From Amphritea atlantica (lineage in GTDB: Bacteria; Pseudomonadota; Gammaproteobacteria; Pseudomonadales; Balneatricaceae), in assembly GCA_024397875.1 (NCBI GenBank), contig CP073344.1:3463001-3527000 (forward strand): a DNA stretch of 64,000 nt. The letters are read 5' to 3'. The notes beneath the pieces are model-generated. The model saw only the letters and a list, made by a program, of their open reading frames with translations. It had not been told where the DNA came from and made no database searches. The position numbers were made by a program, and so were the translations under genes. Positions within the stretch are counted from its first letter, which is position 1; the number at the start of each line of letters is the position of its first letter. Of the stretch, positions 27,834 to 37,356 are shown piece by piece.

Positions 27834-28877
27834 TTACAGATCCAGTTGTGGCTCTGCCTCCGCTTGTTCCTCTTTAACTTTGGGCTTCACTACCGCCAGC
27901 AGTTTTTCACGGATCGCCGCTTCTACCTCGGTTGCGATCTCAGGGTGCTCTTCAAGATATTTTGCGGCATTAGCCTTACCCTGACCAATCTTGGTTCCCT
28001 GATAGGCATACCATGCGCCGGACTTATCAACAAAGCCATGCTTAACGCCCAGATCGATCACTTCGCCCATATGGTAGATACCCGCACCATACATAATCTG
28101 GAACTCCGCTTCGCGGAAAGGCGGTGCGACCTTATTTTTAACAACCTTAACCCGGGTCTCGTTACCAACGATCTCATCGCCCTGCTTCACCGCCCCTATC
28201 CGCCGGATATCCAGTCGAACCGATGCGTAAAATTTCAGCGCATTACCACCGGTGGTTGTTTCAGGGCTACCGAACATGACACCGATCTTCATACGAATCT
28301 GGTTAATGAAAATAACCAGAGTATTAGCATTCTTTACATTACCGGTTAATTTACGCAGCGCCTGAGACATCAGACGAGCCTGAAGCCCCATATGGGAGTC
28401 CCCCATCTCACCCTCAATTTCAGCTTTAGGTGTTAAGGCGGCTACCGAGTCAACCACCAGCACATCGACAGCATTGGAACGCACCAGCATGTCGGTAATT
28501 TCCAGTGCCTGCTCGCCGGTATCGGGCTGAGAAACCAGCATTTCATCAACATTCACACCCAGTTTTTCTGCGTAACCAGGATCCAGCGCATGCTCCGCAT
28601 CAACGAAGGCACAGGTTTTACCCATTTTCTGGGCTTCAGCAATAACCTGCAAAGTCAGAGTCGTTTTACCCGAAGATTCAGGTCCGTAAATCTCAACAAT
28701 CCGGCCAGTCGGCAGGCCGCCAATTCCAAGCGCAATATCCAGCCCTAATGAGCCGGTTGATATTGCCGGAATCGCTTCCCGGGGATGATCCCCCATCTTC
28801 ATTACGGCACCTTTACCAAACTGACGTTCAATCTGACTCAGGGCAGCATCAAGTGCTTTCTGTCTGTTCGCATCCAT
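27834..28877 (-). CDS. recA: Recombinase RecA
   Basis: A 347-residue RecA. Walker A GPESSGKT is at residues 65-72, Walker B reads [10 protein letters not shown], loop L1/L2 regions follow, and an acidic C-terminal tail ends [12 protein letters not shown]. It drives homologous recombination and LexA cleavage. A LexA box lies 35-50 bp upstream of the start codon. Confidence 0.98.
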   Translation of the reverse strand: MDANRQKALDAALSQIERQFGKGAVMKMGDHPREAIPAISTGSLGLDIALGIGGLPTGRIVEIYGPESSGKTTLTLQVIAEAQKMGKTCAFVDAEHALDPGYAEKLGVNVDEMLVSQPDTGEQALEITDMLVRSNAVDVLVVDSVAALTPKAEIEGEMGDSHMGLQARLMSQALRKLTGNVKNANTLVIFINQIRMKIGVMFGSPETTTGGNALKFYASVRLDIRRIGAVKQGDEIVGNETRVKVVKNKVAPPFREAEFQIMYGAGIYHMGEVIDLGVKHGFVDKSGAWYAYQGTKIGQGKANAAKYLEEHPEIATEVEAAIREKLLAVVKPKVKEEQAEAEPQLDL

Positions 28878-28911
28878 TGTAATGACCTATCTCTGCAACG
28901 CAGTTAAAATA

Positions 28912-28927
28912 CTGTATGTTTGACCAG
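28912..28927 (-). promoter_or_regulatory. LexA (SOS) box of recA
   Basis: CTG-N10-CAG: plus strand CTGTATGTTTGACCAG. This is the gammaproteobacterial SOS box form (CTGT-N8-ACAG core with one half weakened). It lies 35 bp upstream of the recA ATG. Confidence 0.8.
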
Positions 28928-28974
28928 CATTATTAACATAGCGCGTTGTGTTTGCAAGAAAAAAATATGTTTTT

Positions 28975-29472
28975 TTATACAGTGTTTTTATTTAGTTGTT
29001 TTATAAGCCCTTTTAACGCTTCCCTGACTGCTGACAGACGGACTGCATGGCGATCGCCGGCAAACTGAAAACAACGGGCTTCCACCTCACGCCCCTCAAA
29101 ATACCAGGCCATCCATACCGTGCCCACGGGCTTTTGCGGGGTTCCGCCCCCGGGGCCTGCCACACCACTGATAGACACACTCAATACCGCCCGGCTGTTA
29201 TCAACGGCTCCTTTAGCCATCGCCATCACCACCGGCTCACTGACCGCACCATCACTGATAAACAGCTCTGCCGGCACGCCCAGCATCCGGGCTTTAGCCT
29301 CATTACTGTAGGTAACAAAGCCACATTCAAACCAGTCTGAACTTCCTGCCAGCGCAGTAATTTCCTGCGCCACCCATCCCCCGGTACAGGACTCCGCGGT
29401 TGCAATCCTGATCTGCTTATTCAGTGCCAGTTGTGCCAGTGTTTCAACCAGCGGGTTTATCTCTGTCATCAC
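28975..29472 (-). CDS. pncC: Nicotinamide-nucleotide amidohydrolase (CinA C-terminal type)
   Basis: A 165-residue PncC. It deamidates NMN to nicotinic acid mononucleotide in the pyridine nucleotide salvage cycle. The signature TAESCTGGWV near residue 25 and GVAGPGGGTPQKPVGTVW are present. Only the CinA C-terminal domain is encoded, as is normal next to recA in gammaproteobacteria. Translation may start at the second ATG (MTEINPL). Confidence 0.93.
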   Translation of the reverse strand: MMTEINPLVETLAQLALNKQIRIATAESCTGGWVAQEITALAGSSDWFECGFVTYSNEAKARMLGVPAELFISDGAVSEPVVMAMAKGAVDNSRAVLSVSISGVAGPGGGTPQKPVGTVWMAWYFEGREVEARCFQFAGDRHAVRLSAVREALKGLIKQLNKNTV

Positions 29473-30068
29473 TATTCCGAACGCTGTAATTACTATACAA
29501 AAAATATTTTCACGCGCCGCCTGAGACCGCCGTCGTCAGCTCCACCTTTACTAGGCTCAACGCTATTTTCGGGACTTTATGGACGGGATTGGCAAGGCGA
29601 CAATCATATCCCGCAACCCCCAGGCGATGTAAGCATAGATGATCAAAATAACATGCGCTGCACACTCAAATATGACAATACAGTCACCAATGTCCCTGAA
29701 ATCCGGAATTAATTAAATCGACACAGCCCGGGAAAAGCCCCGTCAGTACTGGAAGACTAGCGGTAACCCGTGGAATGCAGGAATGGTGAGGATTCTGAGC
29801 GACTCCCGGCAGCGGCACGCGCAGATCCGGTTGAGTACTCCGGACAGTTTCTCAGCCGTTATGGCAGAGCGGGTACAGGGCAATAACCGATATTTTTAAT
29901 CGTAAGAGATACTGTCTATAACTGATTTAATGCCTCTGAAAACATACCAGTAATACACGACTGTCGGTGTGTTTTCCCAGGGTAAATTATATGCAGCTAC
30001 ACAACCCAGGCCGCCATCCGTCGCAACGGACTACTTAGCTGACGAAACAAGATTTATTCAGATACGCT
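29473..30068. other. Non-coding gap between pncC and moaD
   Basis: About 600 bp without a convincing gene. Short frames on the plus strand (for instance 29431-29712) do not resemble known proteins and have no good ribosome site. The usual upstream neighbour mutS is not here, so a rearrangement may have occurred. No clear mobile-element ends were seen. Confidence 0.5.
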
Positions 30069-30323
30069 TCAACCGCCGGTTACCGGCGGGAAAAAAGCGA
30101 CCTCATCGCCCGGAGTAATGGCTTTATCGCGGGAACAAATTTCCTGATTAACCGCAGTACAGATCAATTTACTCGCAAGGGCTGATTGCCATTTATCGCC
30201 TCGCAGGCTCCCCAGATACATCATTAAGTCCGCAACGGTCTGGACCTGTTCAGGCAATTCAACAGCCTCCCTGTCGACTCCGAGAACGTCTCTTAAGCCG
30301 GCAAAATAACACAGTGTCAGCAT
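30069..30323 (-). CDS. moaD: Molybdopterin synthase small subunit
   Basis: An 84-residue ubiquitin-like MoaD. It ends in the obligatory Gly-Gly (FFPPVTGG), which becomes the thiocarboxylate that donates sulfur to precursor Z. The N-terminus LTLCYFAGLRDVLG is typical. moaE and moaC are not adjacent; the other moa genes lie 3-5 kb upstream on the same strand, separated by the CBS-domain gene. Confidence 0.93.
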   Translation of the reverse strand: MLTLCYFAGLRDVLGVDREAVELPEQVQTVADLMMYLGSLRGDKWQSALASKLICTAVNQEICSRDKAITPGDEVAFFPPVTGG

Positions 30324-30415
30324 TACTCCTGCACCTCAACTCCGTGGATTCAATATCGCTATCGTCATCCGTTTAACCATCGCCCTGTCCCAGCTTGCCT
30401 GATACTTCAGACTGA

Positions 30416-30946
30416 TCAGACAGCCGCCTGATCTGCTTGCGTACTATTCTCAGTATGGTAAAGCTTGATGCCCGATAGCAGCTTCAGGATATCCAGAGTC
30501 GAGACCGCACCACAGATTTTTTCATCCCGTGTAATAAAGATCCTGTGCACGCCTCTGCTGTGCATCGTTTCGGCAAGTTCAGTCACCGGCGTCGTGTCAG
30601 ATGCCGAAATAATAGACCGGGTCATAATCTCGGCGACCAGATGGTTTTTATGCTGATCACCATCGGATAAACCTAATTCATCCGGTGAGAAGCCTTCAAG
30701 GGTATTGTAATAGTACTGCGTGGTGGGGTTTTCATTCATTGAGTGCGATGGATTACCGTCAAATGTGAGAATATCACTCAGGCTGACGACGCCGATAAAC
30801 TCTCTCTTAGACGATAACACCGGTGCGCCGGTGACTTTATGACGGTTAAAAAAATCGATCAGGGTCTGGATAGACCAATGCTCTGACACTGTCAGTAAGT
30901 CTTGTGACATTATATCGCCGGCGACCATTTCTGTGCGGGTATTCAT
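30416..30946 (-). CDS. CBS-domain pair protein
   Basis: A 176-residue protein of two CBS domains: residues about 8-65 (VAGDIMSQDLLTVSE... GVVSLSDIL) and about 105-165 (VAEIMTRSIISASD... GAVSTLDILK). CBS pairs bind adenosyl nucleotides and gate other activities. The start MNTRTEM was chosen because AGAGG lies at the right distance; an upstream extension of 22 residues is less likely. No partner domain is attached, so it may be a stand-alone energy or redox sensor; function unknown. Its position between moaD and mobA may be incidental. Confidence 0.8.
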   Translation of the reverse strand: MNTRTEMVAGDIMSQDLLTVSEHWSIQTLIDFFNRHKVTGAPVLSSKREFIGVVSLSDILTFDGNPSHSMNENPTTQYYYNTLEGFSPDELGLSDGDQHKNHLVAEIMTRSIISASDTTPVTELAETMHSRGVHRIFITRDEKICGAVSTLDILKLLSGIKLYHTENSTQADQAAV

Positions 30947-31176
30947 CGTTTTCATCCTCTGCATCAGTTCTAGCGACCTGTTAACTGCAGGCCTGAAACT
31001 ACGATTACACATGGCAACCAGACGGGCTATATCTCAGAAGTGGTAATCGGACCGCAGCAGGGGCATTAATACCCCAGACATTGATCTGAGTTAAGAAACA
31101 GTGGAGAACTTCAACCGCTGCAGGCTGTTTCCAGTCACAGTAATCCCATCAGAACAACCACTAAAGCGGGCCTGCA

Positions 31177-31767
31177 TCACCCCACAGCCAGCAGTTCGGG
31201 GGTATTAAAATTCAACAAACAATCACTATCCCTACTGACATCCAGGGCAACATGCGGCAACTGTCGGTACCAGCGCCCCACCGCTCCCTGACCCGAAGCC
31301 AGCCATTGCTCCAAAGCGGCCCGGTAACATACCGGAATAATCGCATGCAGGTAATGTTCACGCGCTCCGGTTTTCAGGAAAACAATATGCCCGGGATAAA
31401 GCCGGGCATGACGTACCAGCAAGCCTAACACCTGCTGACTGACCAGAGGGGTATCACAGGGTAATACCAACAGGTGACTAACGTCGGCTTCCAGTGCGGC
31501 CAGAGCGGCCTCAACACCTGCCAGCGGCCCGCCGAAGCCCGCCTTCCGATCACCCACCAGCGTCTCCCCAAAACCGGCATAGAGGTGTTCATTACGATTA
31601 CAACTGATGAGCAGCTGATCAACCACAGGCCTGACCTGCTGTAGTGTCCAGCTAATCATGGGGGCTTCACGGAAAGACAGTAATCCCTTGTCCTGGCCTC
31701 CCATACGGCTACCCTGTCCACCGGCAAGCACAACGCCCGCGAGTCGGTTAAACCCTGTGCCAGACAT
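31177..31767 (-). CDS. mobA: Molybdenum cofactor guanylyltransferase
   Basis: A 196-residue MobA. The nucleotide-binding start VVLAGGQGSRMGGQDKGLL lies at residues 12-30. It attaches GMP to Mo-molybdopterin to give the bis-MGD cofactor used by NarG. It follows moeA by one base. Last gene of the long moa/nar run. Confidence 0.95.
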   Translation of the reverse strand: MSGTGFNRLAGVVLAGGQGSRMGGQDKGLLSFREAPMISWTLQQVRPVVDQLLISCNRNEHLYAGFGETLVGDRKAGFGGPLAGVEAALAALEADVSHLLVLPCDTPLVSQQVLGLLVRHARLYPGHIVFLKTGAREHYLHAIIPVCYRAALEQWLASGQGAVGRWYRQLPHVALDVSRDSDCLLNFNTPELLAVG

Positions 31768-31768
31768 A

Positions 31769-32998
31769 TCAGCTCAACAACCCGTCGAAGGGATAAAAGG
31801 CCAGTAAATCGCTCTCACCCACCGCATGTTCTGCCGGTATCCGCAAGAATCCCTGCGCCAACACCGAGGAGCTCAGTACACCCGAGCTCTGACTATGGAC
31901 CGGCGCGGCATACAACTGTCCATCGCGCCATTCCAGACTGGCACGCAGAAATTCATCCCGGGGTATCGCCCGGTCACGCCGGAAACCACTTTTAACCGGA
32001 AAACAGGGGGGCTCGACTACGTTGCACCCCTGCATTGCGAGCAGATAAGGACGGGCAATCATCAGAAAAGTCACCAGCACTGCTGCAGGGTTACCCGGTA
32101 ACCCCATGAAAGGCACCTGACCGATACGGCCGTACGCCAGAGGCTTGCCCGGCTTGATCGCCAGCCGCCAGAGATTCAGCTCACCGAGACTTTCAACTGC
32201 GGCCTTAACATGATCTTCCTCGCCGACGGATACCCCGCCACTGCTGAGAATCAGGTCAGCGCGTTCGGCAGCTAAACTGAGTGCATCGCGGGTTTCGGCC
32301 AGCGAATCACCGACAATACCGCTGAATAACACCTCGACACCCAGCGTCTCAAGCATCCCTTTCAGGGTGTAATAATTGGAGTTGTAGATTTTACCCGCAG
32401 CACAGCTATCACCGGGCATCACCAGTTCATCACCGGTGGTGATAATCTCCACTCGCAGACGCCGATAGACTCTCAACCGCTTGAGACCAACGGAAGCGAT
32501 CACCCCGAGATGGCGGCCATCAAGCCTGACGCCTTTTTCCACGACACAGCTGCCGGGTAAAATATCCTGCCCTGCCGGACGAATATTATCCCCGGCTGAC
32601 GGCGTCTCACTGAGGATGACCCGGTCGCCATCCCGGCTGCAGCGCTCCTGCATCACTACGGCATCGGCACCGGGCGGTATTTCAGAACCGGTAAAGATCC
32701 GTGCTGCCGTACCCGGCAGTAAGTGATCTCCCTGCTGACCCGCTGCGATACGCTGACTGACCGGCAGACACAGATCCTCCGGCAGGGACTGGGTGTTCAC
32801 CGCGTAGCCATCCATCGCACTGTTGGCAGCGGGCGGAACCGCAATCGGCGATATCAGCGTCTCCGCCAGCACCCGTCCACAGGACTGATCCAGGGGCAGA
32901 ATTTCGGTTGCATCAATACACTGAGCCGATGCCAGTAACTTATTCAGCGCCTCAGCAAAGGGCATCAGCCCACCACCGTCACAACTACAGCCACTCAT
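31769..32998 (-). CDS. moeA: Molybdopterin molybdenumtransferase
   Basis: A 409-residue MoeA that inserts molybdate into adenylylated molybdopterin. Motifs include AANSAMDGYAV, the central SSGGVSVGEEDHVK, and KPGKPLAYGRIG. The gene overlaps moaB by 4 bp. It supplies cofactor for the nitrate reductase encoded upstream. Confidence 0.96.
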   Translation of the reverse strand: MSGCSCDGGGLMPFAEALNKLLASAQCIDATEILPLDQSCGRVLAETLISPIAVPPAANSAMDGYAVNTQSLPEDLCLPVSQRIAAGQQGDHLLPGTAARIFTGSEIPPGADAVVMQERCSRDGDRVILSETPSAGDNIRPAGQDILPGSCVVEKGVRLDGRHLGVIASVGLKRLRVYRRLRVEIITTGDELVMPGDSCAAGKIYNSNYYTLKGMLETLGVEVLFSGIVGDSLAETRDALSLAAERADLILSSGGVSVGEEDHVKAAVESLGELNLWRLAIKPGKPLAYGRIGQVPFMGLPGNPAAVLVTFLMIARPYLLAMQGCNVVEPPCFPVKSGFRRDRAIPRDEFLRASLEWRDGQLYAAPVHSQSSGVLSSSVLAQGFLRIPAEHAVGESDLLAFYPFDGLLS

Positions 32999-33543
32999 GA
33001 GCGTGGCCCACAGGCACTGCTGACGTCCGGCAGCACCATTTCGACAAAGTTACAGGGGCGGTGACGGGCATCAAGCTGCTCACAGATGACCTTTTCCCAC
33101 GCGGTACGACAGGCCCCGGGAGAGCCCGGCATGGCAAAAATCACAGTCCGGTTGGCGACCCCCGCGATCGCCCGGGACTGAATCGTGGAGGTACCAATCT
33201 CGGCATGAGACAGCTGACGGAACAACTCCCCATAGCCCTCTATCGTCTTATCGAACAACGGCAGTAACGCTTCCGGCGTATTATCGCGGACCGTGAAACC
33301 GGTGCCACCGGTCACCAGCACCACCTGCACATTGTCCCGGGCGATCCAGTCAGACACAACCGCCCGAAGCTGATAGATATCATCCGGTCTGATCTGCCGA
33401 TCCGCTAACAGATGCCCGGAACCTTGCAGACAAGTCTGAAGCGTATCACCCGAACCATCCGTTGCCAGAGTCCGGGTATCGGAAACGGTCAGTAAAGCTA
33501 TATTCAGGGGTTGAAACTGTGCATCTTTTTTCGCGTGCCCCAT
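32995..33543 (-). CDS. moaB: Molybdopterin adenylyltransferase-type MoaB
   Basis: A 182-residue MoaB/Mog-family protein. Motifs LTVSDTRTLATDGSGDTL near residue 18 and VTGGTGFTVRDNTPEAL in the middle. It adenylylates molybdopterin for MoeA. It overlaps moeA by 4 bp and lies 11 bp after the DGC-domain gene. Confidence 0.93.
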   Translation of the reverse strand: MGHAKKDAQFQPLNIALLTVSDTRTLATDGSGDTLQTCLQGSGHLLADRQIRPDDIYQLRAVVSDWIARDNVQVVLVTGGTGFTVRDNTPEALLPLFDKTIEGYGELFRQLSHAEIGTSTIQSRAIAGVANRTVIFAMPGSPGACRTAWEKVICEQLDARHRPCNFVEMVLPDVSSACGPRS

Positions 33544-33554
33544 GACAAAACTCC

Positions 33555-33932
33555 TTAATTCGATTCGACCTGCAGGCCATCAATCAGTTGCTCCACGTGC
33601 AATACCACGCGGTCAACCTCACTGCTGCCCACTTTGCAGCCAATATGTTTTTTATAACCCTGTTCATAGAGCCGGACATGCCGGTCGGCGACCACCGAAC
33701 ACTGTTCCAGGCAGGCGGCAACACAGTGCAGCCGACAACCATCAATGGCAATAATCGGACGACCGGAACACGCCGTTCTGACCAGCGAGGGAACCCCGCC
33801 ACCGACCCCTGAAATACAGGACATTTCAGCCTTATTCCGGTGATCCAGGCGCACCGCAACATCATTGGCCAGTTGCGCAACATCAGAGCAGCCCGAACAG
33901 GCATATACCAGCGGTAAATCACGTCGTTTCAT
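33555..33932 (-). CDS. DGC-domain Cys-rich putative zinc-binding protein
   Basis: A 125-residue protein with the DGC-family signature AIDGCRLHCVAACLE (about residues 63-77), an N-terminal YACSGCSD and several other Cys. The DGC family (named after its Asp-Gly-Cys motif) is small and poorly understood, with zinc binding presumed. It overlaps the Crp/Fnr gene by 4 bp and precedes moaB, so it is embedded in the nitrate/molybdenum cofactor operon. A role in metal or redox handling during nitrate respiration is possible; not shown. Confidence 0.75.
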   Translation of the reverse strand: MKRRDLPLVYACSGCSDVAQLANDVAVRLDHRNKAEMSCISGVGGGVPSLVRTACSGRPIIAIDGCRLHCVAACLEQCSVVADRHVRLYEQGYKKHIGCKVGSSEVDRVVLHVEQLIDGLQVESN

Positions 33933-34645
33933 TGAATCAGCCTTTTCAACCCCGCCACACTGAAAATAGTCAGGTGACGACCATGGACATCCAGCAGACC
34001 TTTCTCTTTGAAATCACGCATAACCCGGGATAGTGTTTCTGGTTGCATCGCCAACCGTGATGCAATCAATTGTTTCGTTGCCGGCAGTTTCACTTCGACG
34101 CCCTCCTGCTCGCTCTCATCGATAAGGCTCAGAATAAAATGGGCGACACGGTGGGCAGCGCTCTGCTGTGTCAGGGTCTCAATATCGCCGATGCTTCGTT
34201 TCAGCCGACTCGCCAGTGAGCCTAAGATGCCAAAACAACTTTCATAGGACTGGTGCAGCAACGCCAGATAATCCTGACTACAGATCGACAACACGGTAGC
34301 GGGCTTAACCGCCGTAGCATGCGCCGGGTAATGCTGCTCTGTCATAAACATGGCCGCTTCGCCAACAGGATCCTGTTCACCGAAAACATTGATCACAATC
34401 TCTCTGCCGCCGGAGGTGAGTCGAAAAAACTTAATACTCCCCTGCAACACAATATAAAACCGTTTCGCCTCTTCCCCCTGATTAAACAGACGTTCTCCAG
34501 CGAGCAGTTGCAAAAGCCGGGCTTTTTTCATCAAAGAAGAGAACTGACCATCGGTCAGAGCTGACAGCAATACATGCTGACGCAGCTTTTCCATAGAATA
34601 GTGAGTCACGCTATTCAAACCGGGTAACACAATCATATTATCCAC
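33929..34645 (-). CDS. Crp/Fnr-family regulator, Dnr-like
   Basis: A 238-residue regulator. An N-terminal cyclic-nucleotide-like beta barrel (residues 25-140) is followed by a dimer helix and a C-terminal winged helix, [23 protein letters not shown]. The recognition motif E-x2-S-R is the one that reads TTGAT-type half sites. The N-terminal Cys cluster of Fnr is absent, so it cannot bind a 4Fe-4S cluster in the Fnr way; this fits the Dnr/NnrR type that senses NO through heme. Located inside the moa segment, overlapping moaA by 8 bp. It may control the FNR-type boxes of this region. Confidence 0.85.
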   Translation of the reverse strand: MDNMIVLPGLNSVTHYSMEKLRQHVLLSALTDGQFSSLMKKARLLQLLAGERLFNQGEEAKRFYIVLQGSIKFFRLTSGGREIVINVFGEQDPVGEAAMFMTEQHYPAHATAVKPATVLSICSQDYLALLHQSYESCFGILGSLASRLKRSIGDIETLTQQSAAHRVAHFILSLIDESEQEGVEVKLPATKQLIASRLAMQPETLSRVMRDFKEKGLLDVHGRHLTIFSVAGLKRLIQ

Positions 34646-35639
34646 CGGTCATATTCATAAAGCGTAACACCTGGGGAGCATCCTGATCGGCAAATCCATG
34701 CCCTTCCGGCTTACGGGTAATGGCATCACGTATCAGGCTCTCGAGCCGCAGGGGTTCACCCGGATAACGACGTAACACAGCCCTTAAGTCCACTGAATTT
34801 TCCTGGCCCAGGCAGAGCAACAAGCGCCCCTCGGCAGTGACCCGCAGACGATTGCAGCTACTGCAGAAATTATGACTGTAAGGTGAGATAAAGCCGATGC
34901 GGCCTGACTGTCCGGGAATGCGGTAATAGCGGGAAGGCCCGCCTGTCGTCTCGGTACTGGGCAACAGCTGAAACCGCTGTTCGATATGCTGTTTCACCTC
35001 ATCACTGGAGCAATGCACCTGCTTTCGATCATGACTGCTGATCTGTCCCAGCGGCATCTCCTCAATAAAGCTGATATCAATGCCTCGCGCCTGGGCATAT
35101 CCCAGCAGATCAAAAATCTCGTCATCGTTATAGCCACGCATCACCACTGTATTGAGTTTGATGCGTTCAAAGCCAGCCGCAACTGCAGCATCGATCCCAG
35201 CCAGCACCTGAGCCAGCATATCCCGACGCGTCATGCGGGAAAAGCGCTCCGCATCCAGACTATCGAGACTGATATTAATACGCTTCAGACCCGCATCTTT
35301 TAACGGCTGAGCCAACCGGGTCAGTTGCGAACCGTTGGTCGTTAATGTCACTTCGTCCAGCCCGGGCAGAGACGCTAACGCGCTGATCAGTTCGACAATC
35401 CCTCTGCGTACCAGCGGCTCTCCGCCCGTGAGGCGAATTCGGCGGATTCCCAGATTCACCAGCGACCGGCCCAGCGCGACCAGTTCCTCCAGTGACAGAA
35501 CCCGGGCCCGGGGCAGAAACTCCATGTCTTCGGCCATACAGTAGACACAACGAAAATCACAGCGGTCAGTTACCGATAAGCGGATGTAATCAATTTTTCT
35601 CCCCAGGCCGTCGATCAGGCCTTGTGACGTGTCAATCAT
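34638..35639 (-). CDS. moaA: GTP 3',8-cyclase
   Basis: A 333-residue radical SAM enzyme. The SAM cluster motif is C27-x3-C31-x2-C34 (CDFRCVYC). The second, substrate-side cluster is [10 protein letters not shown] plus a Cys in LLLCLG. With MoaC it converts GTP to cyclic pyranopterin monophosphate, the first step of molybdopterin. It normally ends in Gly-Gly, which is seen here (NMTGG). An FNR-type box lies upstream. Confidence 0.96.
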   Translation of the reverse strand: MIDTSQGLIDGLGRKIDYIRLSVTDRCDFRCVYCMAEDMEFLPRARVLSLEELVALGRSLVNLGIRRIRLTGGEPLVRRGIVELISALASLPGLDEVTLTTNGSQLTRLAQPLKDAGLKRINISLDSLDAERFSRMTRRDMLAQVLAGIDAAVAAGFERIKLNTVVMRGYNDDEIFDLLGYAQARGIDISFIEEMPLGQISSHDRKQVHCSSDEVKQHIEQRFQLLPSTETTGGPSRYYRIPGQSGRIGFISPYSHNFCSSCNRLRVTAEGRLLLCLGQENSVDLRAVLRRYPGEPLRLESLIRDAITRKPEGHGFADQDAPQVLRFMNMTGG

Positions 35640-35738
35640 CGCTGTGATCCTCTGCTACAGATGCATCGATTATTCCTGACGGCCAGACCACCACCTATAC
35701 CTACGTAGAGGTAATCAACCGACTCCTTTGGGGTGGTA

Positions 35739-35752
35739 TTGATCTGGCTCAA
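35739..35752. promoter_or_regulatory. FNR/Dnr box upstream of moaA
   Basis: TTGATCTGGCTCAA, 9 of 10 matches to TTGAT-N4-ATCAA, centred 106 bp upstream of the moaA start and just after the carbonic anhydrase stop. It suggests that the moa part has its own anaerobic promoter. Confidence 0.6.
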
Positions 35753-35781
35753 TATTGGGGCGGCTCAGGGACCAGCCGGAC

Positions 35782-36438
35782 TCAATAACCCGACGTCCGC
35801 CCCTGGCTGATCTCGTTCTGCATGACATAGATGGCAGGCGTATCCCCATCACTGTCGATATCCATCTTCAAATCTTTAATCAGTCCGTCTTCTATACTGT
35901 AGATCCAGCCATGCACAGCCAGTGACTGACCTTGTTGCCAGGCCTTTTGTACGATGCCCGAGCGACAGATATTTTCCACCTGCTGCAACACATTCAGTTC
36001 GCAGAGACGATTAACGCGGCTTTCTTCATCCTCTTCTGCCGAGAGTAAATCCTGATAACGGTGACCAATGTCCTTAAGATGCCGCAGCCAGTTATCAATC
36101 AGTCCGAAATCCTGATTACTCAACGCGGCACGAACACCGCCGCAGCCATAGTGGCCACAGACGATAATATGTTTAATCTTAAGAATATGAACCGCAAAGT
36201 GAATGACTGACAGACAGTTCAGATCGGTGTGTAACACCAGATTGGCAATATTACGGTGGACAAACAGCTCACCCGGTAACATCCCGACAATCTCATTAGC
36301 CGGCACCCGGCTATCAGAACAACCGATCCATAGATATTCGGGGCTTTGCTGGGCTGCCAACCGTTTGAAAAATCCCGGTTGCTCCCGTTCGATCCGCTCA
36401 GACCAGCAGCGATTATTGTGTAACAGATCGGCTAGCAT
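35782..36438 (-). CDS. can: Beta-class carbonic anhydrase
   Basis: A 218-residue beta carbonic anhydrase. Zinc ligands C40, H96, C99 with the D42-R44 dyad in CSDSRVPANE and CGHYGCGG. It interconverts CO2 and bicarbonate. It lies between the nar-linked PpiC gene and moaA in the same direction; its stop is 30 bp before the moaA FNR box. Complete and probably active. Confidence 0.93.
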   Translation of the reverse strand: MLADLLHNNRCWSERIEREQPGFFKRLAAQQSPEYLWIGCSDSRVPANEIVGMLPGELFVHRNIANLVLHTDLNCLSVIHFAVHILKIKHIIVCGHYGCGGVRAALSNQDFGLIDNWLRHLKDIGHRYQDLLSAEEDEESRVNRLCELNVLQQVENICRSGIVQKAWQQGQSLAVHGWIYSIEDGLIKDLKMDIDSDGDTPAIYVMQNEISQGRTSGY

Positions 36439-36458
36439 TGCTTCGCTCTCCCCCCGCC

Positions 36459-37280
36459 TTACTGCACCAGAAGGGAATCGGCAGCCTGTAGCTCTATTCC
36501 CTCGACCTCAGCATCAGATACCAGTAAACAGATGTACTGATTCACGGCACGACGGTAATTCCGCTCGATCAGATAGGCCCGTATCCGGTCTTCCACCGCC
36601 TCATAGGGTAGCGGTTCACCGTCGATCCGCTTATCGATCCGGGTAACGTGAAAACCGTAACGACTCTCCAGCGGACGCCCGGCCAGCCCCTCAGGCAGGC
36701 TGAATATCTGACGTTCGAACTCGGCGACGGTCTGTCCTTTGTCGATCTGCCCCAATTGCCCGGCCAGTTCTTTCGATGGACAGGCAGAGTGCTGCTGAGC
36801 GATGTCAGCAAACATCTCGGGGTGCTGTTGCAGTGTCTCAATCAGCACCTCAGCCTGCGCCTTCCGCTCCGCACGTCCTTCCTCATCATCCGGCGCTACG
36901 GCCAGCAGGATGTGCGATACCGCCAGCAACGGCTGGGTACAGAACTTGTCCCGATTGGCTTCAAAGTAGTGACGGCACACCTGATCGGTTGCCTGCGGCA
37001 GATCGACCTCGCGCTTAATTAATTGCCGGATCAGGGCCTCCTCTCCGGTTTCACCCGATTCAGGCCTGACTGTCAGCTGTAACGCATCGGCCCGCTGTAA
37101 TAACAACTCACGCACCACCAGTGCCTGAGCGGCCTGTGCTCGCGATATTTCCAATGATTCAGCCGGATAATACTGGATCTCCTGCACGATACGCTGCTCA
37201 TCAAGGGTAGTGCCGTTAACCACCACCGGAGCAAACTCGGGCATCTCTCCACTTATCATTGCATGTTCAATCATCTGCAT
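36459..37280 (-). CDS. PpiC-type peptidyl-prolyl isomerase linked to nar genes
   Basis: A 273-residue parvulin-family protein. The rotamase domain covers about residues 115-225 (AVSHILLAVAPDD, FADIAQQHSACPSKELAGQLG, SRYGFHVTRID). There is no signal peptide, so it acts in the cytoplasm, like NifM-type maturation isomerases. It lies just after narI, the position of a PpiC gene after narI in Pseudomonas; a role in nitrate reductase folding is likely but inferred. The ATG may be the first or the eighth codon. Confidence 0.88.
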   Translation of the reverse strand: MQMIEHAMISGEMPEFAPVVVNGTTLDEQRIVQEIQYYPAESLEISRAQAAQALVVRELLLQRADALQLTVRPESGETGEEALIRQLIKREVDLPQATDQVCRHYFEANRDKFCTQPLLAVSHILLAVAPDDEEGRAERKAQAEVLIETLQQHPEMFADIAQQHSACPSKELAGQLGQIDKGQTVAEFERQIFSLPEGLAGRPLESRYGFHVTRIDKRIDGEPLPYEAVEDRIRAYLIERNYRRAVNQYICLLVSDAEVEGIELQAADSLLVQ

Positions 37281-37356
37281 GCCGGTTACCTCGTATATTC
37301 TTTAATTAGATCACTGGGGATGAGTCGGGGGGCAAAGCCCCCCTCCTGCAGTCAGC

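Noticed and set aside
31081..31094. TTGATCTGAGTTAA as an FNR box for the CBS-domain gene
   Set aside because: The second half matches poorly and no -10 lies at the right distance.
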